The notes below the pieces were generated by a model. The model did no database searches. It saw only the letters and a list, made by a program, of their open reading frames with translations, and was not told where the DNA came from. Below are positions 59,924 to 64,000 of a stretch of DNA of 64,000 bases, in pieces. The stretch comes from Chryseobacterium kimseyorum (GTDB lineage Bacteria > Bacteroidota > Bacteroidia > Flavobacteriales > Weeksellaceae): the NCBI RefSeq assembly GCF_025971945.1, contig NZ_JAPDHW010000007.1, forward strand, positions 150,496 through 214,495. Reading direction: 5' to 3'. The first letter of the stretch is position 1, and each line of letters begins with the position of its first letter. The position numbers were made by a program, and so were the translations under genes.

Positions 59924-61111
59924 CTATTCCTGCGATCTGTCCTCCAAACTATGATCCTCACTTTCCAGCCAAGAAGTTTTATAAGAAGGATCTTCCACTT
60001 TCATCGCTTCCTCAGTAATTTTCAACGGTCTGAATGGGTCAACCATTACCGCATATTCCTCAGTGTATTTTTTACCAATGCTTCTTTCCATCGCTCCTGG
60101 ATGAGGTCCGTGAACGACTCCGCCAGGGTGAAGCGTGAAATCCATTAAATCGATATGGTTTCTGCTCATAAAATCGCCTTCCGTGTAGAATAAAACTTCA
60201 TCAGAATCAATATTTGAGTGATTGTACGGAGCAGGAATGGCCAGTGGATGATAGTCGTACATTCTCGCACAGAAAGAACAAACCACAAAATTGTGCGCCT
60301 CAAAAGTCTGGTGAATGGGTGGCGGTTGGTGAATTCTTCCCGTAATCGGTTCGAAGTTTTTAATATTGAATTTATAAGGATAAAAATAACCGTCCCAGCC
60401 TACAACATCAAAGGGATGCGTTGCGTAGATAAAATCAGTGATCTGATTTTCTTTCTTTACTTTAATTAAAAATTCTCCCTTTTCGTCTTTTGGTTCAACA
60501 AAAGTCGGCGTGATAATATCTCGCTCGCAGAACGGAGAATGCTCCAAAAGCTGCCCGAATTCGTTTCTGTAACGCTTCGGCGTATAAATCGGAGAATGAC
60601 TTTCCACTACAAAAAATACGGTGTCATCAGAATTTAATTCCACCTGATAAATTGTGCCTCTCGGAATAATCAGATAATCGCCAACTGAGAATTCAAGATT
60701 TCCTACAAAAGTTTTTAAAGTTCCGCTTCCTTCGTGTACAAAAAGAAGTTCGTCACATTCAGCATTTTTATAGAAATAATCCATCGAGTTTCTCGGTTTT
60801 GCCAATCCCATTTTAAGGTCATTGTTTACCAAAAGAAACTTTCGGCTGTCCAAAAAGTCATCTTCAGGCGTCACATTCATCCCTTTAAACATTCTCGGCG
60901 TCACGTTTTTATCAACTGCAATTTTTGGCGTCACGTCTTTTGCTTCGCCAATTGATCTGATTTGTGTCGGTCGGTGAACATGATACAACAAAGAAGAAAT
61001 TCCGTGAAATCCTTCTGTACCAAATAGTTGCTCATAATAGAACTTGTCTTCCGGTGATTTAAAAATCGTATGTCTTTTTGGGGGAATATTTCCCGAATGA
61101 TGATATCTCAT
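59924..61111 (-). CDS. hmgA: Homogentisate 1,2-dioxygenase
   Basis: HmgA opens the ring of homogentisate to give maleylacetoacetate. The 395-residue protein has the N-terminal jelly-roll (MRYHHSGNIPPKRHTIFKS) and the cupin core: ELLFVHEGSGTLKTFVGNLEFSVGDYLIIPRGTIYQVE, then HPFDVVGWDGYFYPYKFNIKNFEPITGRIHQPPPIHQTFEAHNFVVCSFCAR and MDFTLHPGGVVHGPHPGAMERSIGKKYTEEYAVMVDPFRPL. The His/Glu iron ligands lie in the last two segments. It starts with a -7-like TAAATTTG (minus strand 61141-61134) 23 bases upstream. Confidence 0.95.
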   Translation of the reverse strand: MRYHHSGNIPPKRHTIFKSPEDKFYYEQLFGTEGFHGISSLLYHVHRPTQIRSIGEAKDVTPKIAVDKNVTPRMFKGMNVTPEDDFLDSRKFLLVNNDLKMGLAKPRNSMDYFYKNAECDELLFVHEGSGTLKTFVGNLEFSVGDYLIIPRGTIYQVELNSDDTVFFVVESHSPIYTPKRYRNEFGQLLEHSPFCERDIITPTFVEPKDEKGEFLIKVKKENQITDFIYATHPFDVVGWDGYFYPYKFNIKNFEPITGRIHQPPPIHQTFEAHNFVVCSFCARMYDYHPLAIPAPYNHSNIDSDEVLFYTEGDFMSRNHIDLMDFTLHPGGVVHGPHPGAMERSIGKKYTEEYAVMVDPFRPLKITEEAMKVEDPSYKTSWLESEDHSLEDRSQE

Positions 61112-61190
61112 TTTACTTTTTAATGTTGACTCTCAAATTTAATATTTTTTAATGAATTGTTTAGAAACATTTTTCACAGCAAATTTTTTA

Positions 61191-61351
61191 ACCACAAAAG
61201 TCACAAAAGTTGATTGCTTAAGATTAAGTTTAATGAATGTTGCTGATAAGTTCAAATAAGCGTGGGAAATTTTCACATAAAGCTTTTTTGAACTTCTGCT
61301 TTCAAAGTTTTAAAGCTTTAAAAACGAAGAATGCTTTTGTGACTTTTGAGT
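61191..61351. repeat. 161-bp ORF-less element with arms like those of the GxxExxY element
   Basis: ACCACAAAAGTCACAAAAG (61191-61209) is identical to the arms of the element at 53653-54275. The right end carries CTTTTGTGACTTTTG (61334-61348), the complement of 15 of its 19 bases, then diverges. It looks like an internally deleted or MITE-like relative. It fills much of the gap between hmgA and the TonB receptor gene. Confidence 0.65.
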
Positions 61352-61388
61352 TCGTTGAATTTTCGATTTGTGTTTTTATAAAAATAGT

Positions 61389-61426
61389 TTTGTTGTTCTA
61401 AAAATAAATGTTAGTTTTGTCTAACA
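61389..61426 (+). promoter_or_regulatory. Promoter and possible operator of the second TonB receptor gene
   Basis: TTTG (61389-61392), 19 bases, then TAGTTTTG (61412-61419). TGTTAG (61409-61414) and CTAACA (61421-61426) form a perfect 6-bp inverted repeat over the -7 element. TTAG-N6-CTAA resembles DtxR/MntR-type boxes; this is a suggestion only. Confidence 0.6.
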
Positions 61427-61437
61427 ATTTTAATTTC

Positions 61438-63501
61438 ATGAAGCGAATATTATTTTTTGCCGTAATTTTTTCAGGTTTCTTTTACTCTCAGGAAAAGGAT
61501 AGTTTAGATTTAAATAAAAATTCTGACTCAGTAAAAATTCCTGCAAAAAAGGAAAGAATGAAATTGATTGACGATGTGGTGATTACGGGAACAATAAAGC
61601 CTGTAAGTAAATCTAAAAGTCCGGTGAATGTGGAAATTTACAGTCAGAAATTTTTTCAGAAAAATCCCACACCAAGCGTTTTTGAAGCGATTGCAATGGT
61701 CAACGGTGTTCAGCCACAGTTAAACTGTTCGGTTTGCAACACGGGAGATATTCACATTAATGGTTTGGAAGGTCCGTACACGATGATTTTAATTGACGGA
61801 ATGCCTATCGTCAGCTCGCTTTCCACGGTTTACGGTTTAAGCGGGATTCCCAACAGTCTGATTGAAAGAATTGAAGTGGTAAAAGGTCCGGCTTCGTCGC
61901 TGTACGGTTCTGAAGCGATGGGTGGCGTGATTAATATTATTACAAAAAATGCCCTGACTGCTCCAAAATTGAGTGTTAATCTGATGACAACAACGTGGGC
62001 AGAAAATAATTTGGATCTTTCAACAAAATTTAATGTCGGCAAAAACGCAGCGTCTTTACTCAGTTTAAATTATTTCACTTTTAATGAAAAAATAGATCAG
62101 AATAAGGATGATTTTACTGATGCTGCGCTCCAGAACCGAATATCTGTTTTTAATAAGTGGAATTTTAAAAGAAAAGAAAACCGAATGGCAAGTTTTGCAC
62201 TGCGTTACCTGTACGAAGACCGTTTCGGCGGTGAAATGCAGTGGAATAAATCGCATCGTGGCGGCGTTGAAGTGTATGGAGAAAGTATTTATACGAATAG
62301 AGTAGAAGTGTTCGGGATGTATCAGTTGCCGGTGAAGGAGCAGATTTTCACGCAGTTTTCTTACAATTACCACGACCAGAATTCATTTTACGGAAATACG
62401 CCTTATGAAGCTCTGCAGAAAGTCGCCTTTGCGCAAACGTACTGGGACAAAAAACTGGGAAACCATGATTTTATTCTGGGCTTGACTTTCAAAAAGACAT
62501 TTTATGATGACAATACTCCCGGAACACTGGGTTCGGATGAAGTCACCAATCAGCCGATGAAGTCGCCGATTTTTGGAACGTTTATTCAGGATCAGTGGGA
62601 GATTAATGAAAAAAATACGGTTTTGCTGGGTTACCGTCTTGATTACGATAAGATTCACCATTCTGTACATTCTCCACGTTTTGCATGGAAATTTTCGCCG
62701 AATCCTTATCATACTTTCAGATTCAATTTTGGAACGGGTTTTAGGGTGGTGAATTTATTTACCGAAGATCATGCGGCGCTGACGGGTTCGCGTGAGGTGG
62801 TGATTCAGTCGAATTTACAACCTGAGAAATCCATCAACGGAAATTTAAATTACGTCTGGAAAATTCCTGTCGGAGACCGTTTGGTTAACGTTGATGCTTC
62901 TGCTTTTTACACCTATTTCAGTAATAAAATTGTCGGTGATTTTGATTCTCAACCCGATAAAATTATTTATGATAATTTAAACGGCTACGGAATTTCAAGA
63001 GGTGCTTCGATGAACATTGATTTCAGTTTCAGTTTTCCTTTAAGTGTAAACCTGGGAGTTACCTATCTCGATGTTTATCAGAAATTTGATGATGAAAGAG
63101 AAAAATCACGTCAACTCCACGCGCCAAAATGGAGTGGAACGTATAATTTAACCTATAAATTTAAAAGTAATCTTGCCATAGATTTTACCGGACAGTTTTA
63201 CGGACCAATGCGGTTACCGGTTTTACCGAATGATTACCGACCGGAATATTCTCCGTTGTATTCTGTAGCAAATATTCAGGTTTCAAAAGCGTTTGATTCA
63301 GGGTTTGAAGTGTATTGCGGAGTAAAGAATTTATTCAATTTTACGCCGAGAGATCCGTTAATGAGACCTTTTGATCCGTTTGATAATAATGTGAATGATC
63401 CGATTAATAATCCGAACAACTATACTTTTGATACGACATATGGATATGCGCCGATGCAGAGAATTAGAGGGTTTTTGGGTGTGAAGTATAATTTGAAATG
63501 A
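61438..63501 (+). CDS. TonB-dependent outer-membrane receptor with a CxxC motif in the plug
   Basis: I chose the ATG at 61438 (MKRILFFAVIFSGFFYSQ, a signal peptide) because the ATG at 61408 lies upstream of the predicted promoter's -7 element. The 687-residue precursor has the plug: IDDVVITGTIKPVSKSKSPVNVEIYSQKF, then PQLNCSVCNTGDIHINGLEGPYTMILIDGMPIVSSLSTVYGLSGIPNSLIERIEVVKGPASSLYGSEAMGGVINIITKN (about residues 85-165), and a barrel ending in GFLGVKYNLK. NCSVC before the ligand loop is the family's CxxC. This BtuB/CirA-like size class imports siderophores, haem, metals or vitamins; the ligand is unknown. The tandem repeat array follows directly. Confidence 0.88.
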   Translation: MKRILFFAVIFSGFFYSQEKDSLDLNKNSDSVKIPAKKERMKLIDDVVITGTIKPVSKSKSPVNVEIYSQKFFQKNPTPSVFEAIAMVNGVQPQLNCSVCNTGDIHINGLEGPYTMILIDGMPIVSSLSTVYGLSGIPNSLIERIEVVKGPASSLYGSEAMGGVINIITKNALTAPKLSVNLMTTTWAENNLDLSTKFNVGKNAASLLSLNYFTFNEKIDQNKDDFTDAALQNRISVFNKWNFKRKENRMASFALRYLYEDRFGGEMQWNKSHRGGVEVYGESIYTNRVEVFGMYQLPVKEQIFTQFSYNYHDQNSFYGNTPYEALQKVAFAQTYWDKKLGNHDFILGLTFKKTFYDDNTPGTLGSDEVTNQPMKSPIFGTFIQDQWEINEKNTVLLGYRLDYDKIHHSVHSPRFAWKFSPNPYHTFRFNFGTGFRVVNLFTEDHAALTGSREVVIQSNLQPEKSINGNLNYVWKIPVGDRLVNVDASAFYTYFSNKIVGDFDSQPDKIIYDNLNGYGISRGASMNIDFSFSFPLSVNLGVTYLDVYQKFDDEREKSRQLHAPKWSGTYNLTYKFKSNLAIDFTGQFYGPMRLPVLPNDYRPEYSPLYSVANIQVSKAFDSGFEVYCGVKNLFNFTPRDPLMRPFDPFDNNVNDPINNPNNYTFDTTYGYAPMQRIRGFLGVKYNLK

Positions 63502-64000
63502 TTTTTTAAACGCAAAGATTATTTGCTTTGCGTATGAGTTTGAGTATTGCAAAGGCAAATAAAATTTGCTTCGCGAAGCTTGAAAATACATTTACGAATG
63601 ATTTTTTAAACGCAAAGATTATTTTGCTTTGCGTATGAGTTTGAGTATTGCAAAGGCAAATAAATTTGCTTCGCGAAGCTTGAAAATACAGTTAATAATG
63701 ATTTTTTAAACGCAAAGATTATTGAATGTATTTGAAAATTTTAAGGGATGCAAAGGCAAATAAATTTGCTTCGCGAAGCTTGAAAATACATTTACGAATG
63801 ATTATTTAACGCAAAGATTTTTAAATGCATGTGAAAATTTTGAGGGATGCAAAGGCAAATAAATTTGCTTCGCGAAGCTTGAAAATACAGTTAATAATGA
63901 TTTTTTAAACGCAAAGATTATTGAATGTATTTGAAAATTTTAAGGGATGCAAAGGCAAATAAATTTGCTTCGCGAAGCTTGAAAATACATTTACGAATGA
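63497..64000. repeat. Array of 100-bp tandem repeats running off the window
   Basis: Units begin at 63497, 63597, 63697, 63797, 63896 and 63996, i.e. a 99-100 bp period. Each has AACGCAAAGATT near its start, TGCAAAGGCAAATAAA in the middle and the palindrome GCTTCGCGAAGC near its end. Junctions alternate between ATTTACGAATGA and AGTTAATAATGA, and units 3 and 5 are nearly identical, so the true repeat is about 200 bp. There are no unique spacers, so it is not a CRISPR. The first unit overlaps the receptor stop. No gene is seen here. Confidence 0.92.

Noticed and set aside
63497..64000. CRISPR array at the right end of the window
   Set aside because: The 100-bp units are repeated throughout, with no short repeat/unique spacer alternation and no cas genes nearby.
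1..64000. tRNA, rRNA or known riboswitch genes
   Set aside because: No cloverleaf with CCA-end context, rRNA-like segment or recognisable riboswitch core was seen by eye; a covariance search could still find one.

Overview
The window looks like a chromosomal segment of a flavobacterium of the Chryseobacterium/Elizabethkingia type (Bacteroidota, Weeksellaceae). The evidence is an AT-rich sequence, two TonB-dependent receptors, GLPGLI-family secreted proteins, a PNGase F-II-like secreted glycoamidase, A-rich rather than Shine-Dalgarno-type gene starts, and several promoters of the Bacteroidota form TTTG-N19-TAnnTTTG. No rRNA or tRNA gene, prophage, CRISPR array or recognisable transposase was seen.

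Layout. 1-7 kb is a minus-strand block: a partial SSS-family symporter, two small GNAT proteins, OsmC, an FMN reductase, two pirins and a DHA2-type MFS exporter, which reads as redox/thiol/quinone stress and efflux. 7-15 kb holds secreted proteins (an erythromycin-esterase-like fusion, GLPGLI proteins, a PNGase F-II-like enzyme) and asparagine synthetase B. 15-20.5 kb is housekeeping: RsmB-like methyltransferase, YjdM, an ABC ATPase, YceI and PheS. 20.5-25.3 kb carries a membrane histidine kinase and NarL/LuxR-type regulator pair, then an apparent structured non-coding RNA, then a convergent SdrD-B-like surface protein. 25.4-37 kb holds DUF3108, a ferredoxin/ferredoxin reductase pair, LOG, PepD, RecR, a family 2 glycosyltransferase, SecG and two M16 peptidases. 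37-45 kb has a PAS histidine kinase with a stand-alone receiver, a PcrA-type helicase and a 902-residue TonB receptor. 45-52 kb has three alpha/beta hydrolases, a frameshifted lipoprotein, CstA and a HipA-like kinase with DUF3037. 52-61 kb is a tyrosine/homogentisate catabolism neighbourhood: hppD, hmgA, fahA, a flavin reductase and a CoA-transferase. 61.4-63.5 kb is a second TonB receptor, and the window ends in an array of 100-bp tandem repeats.

Two items stand out. The first is the RNA candidate at about 23.13-23.49 kb. It has five copies of a CACAAATGATGA box between hairpins, and two copies of one hairpin module whose stem pairs covary; it ends at an intrinsic terminator. The second is a GxxExxY nuclease-like gene lying inside a perfect 19-bp inverted repeat (53653-54275). 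The same arm occurs at an ORF-less 161-bp element at 61.2 kb, and look-alike arms made of repeated CACnnAn words are scattered through several intergenic regions.

All assignments were made by reading the sequence and proteins by eye; no database search or folding program was run.
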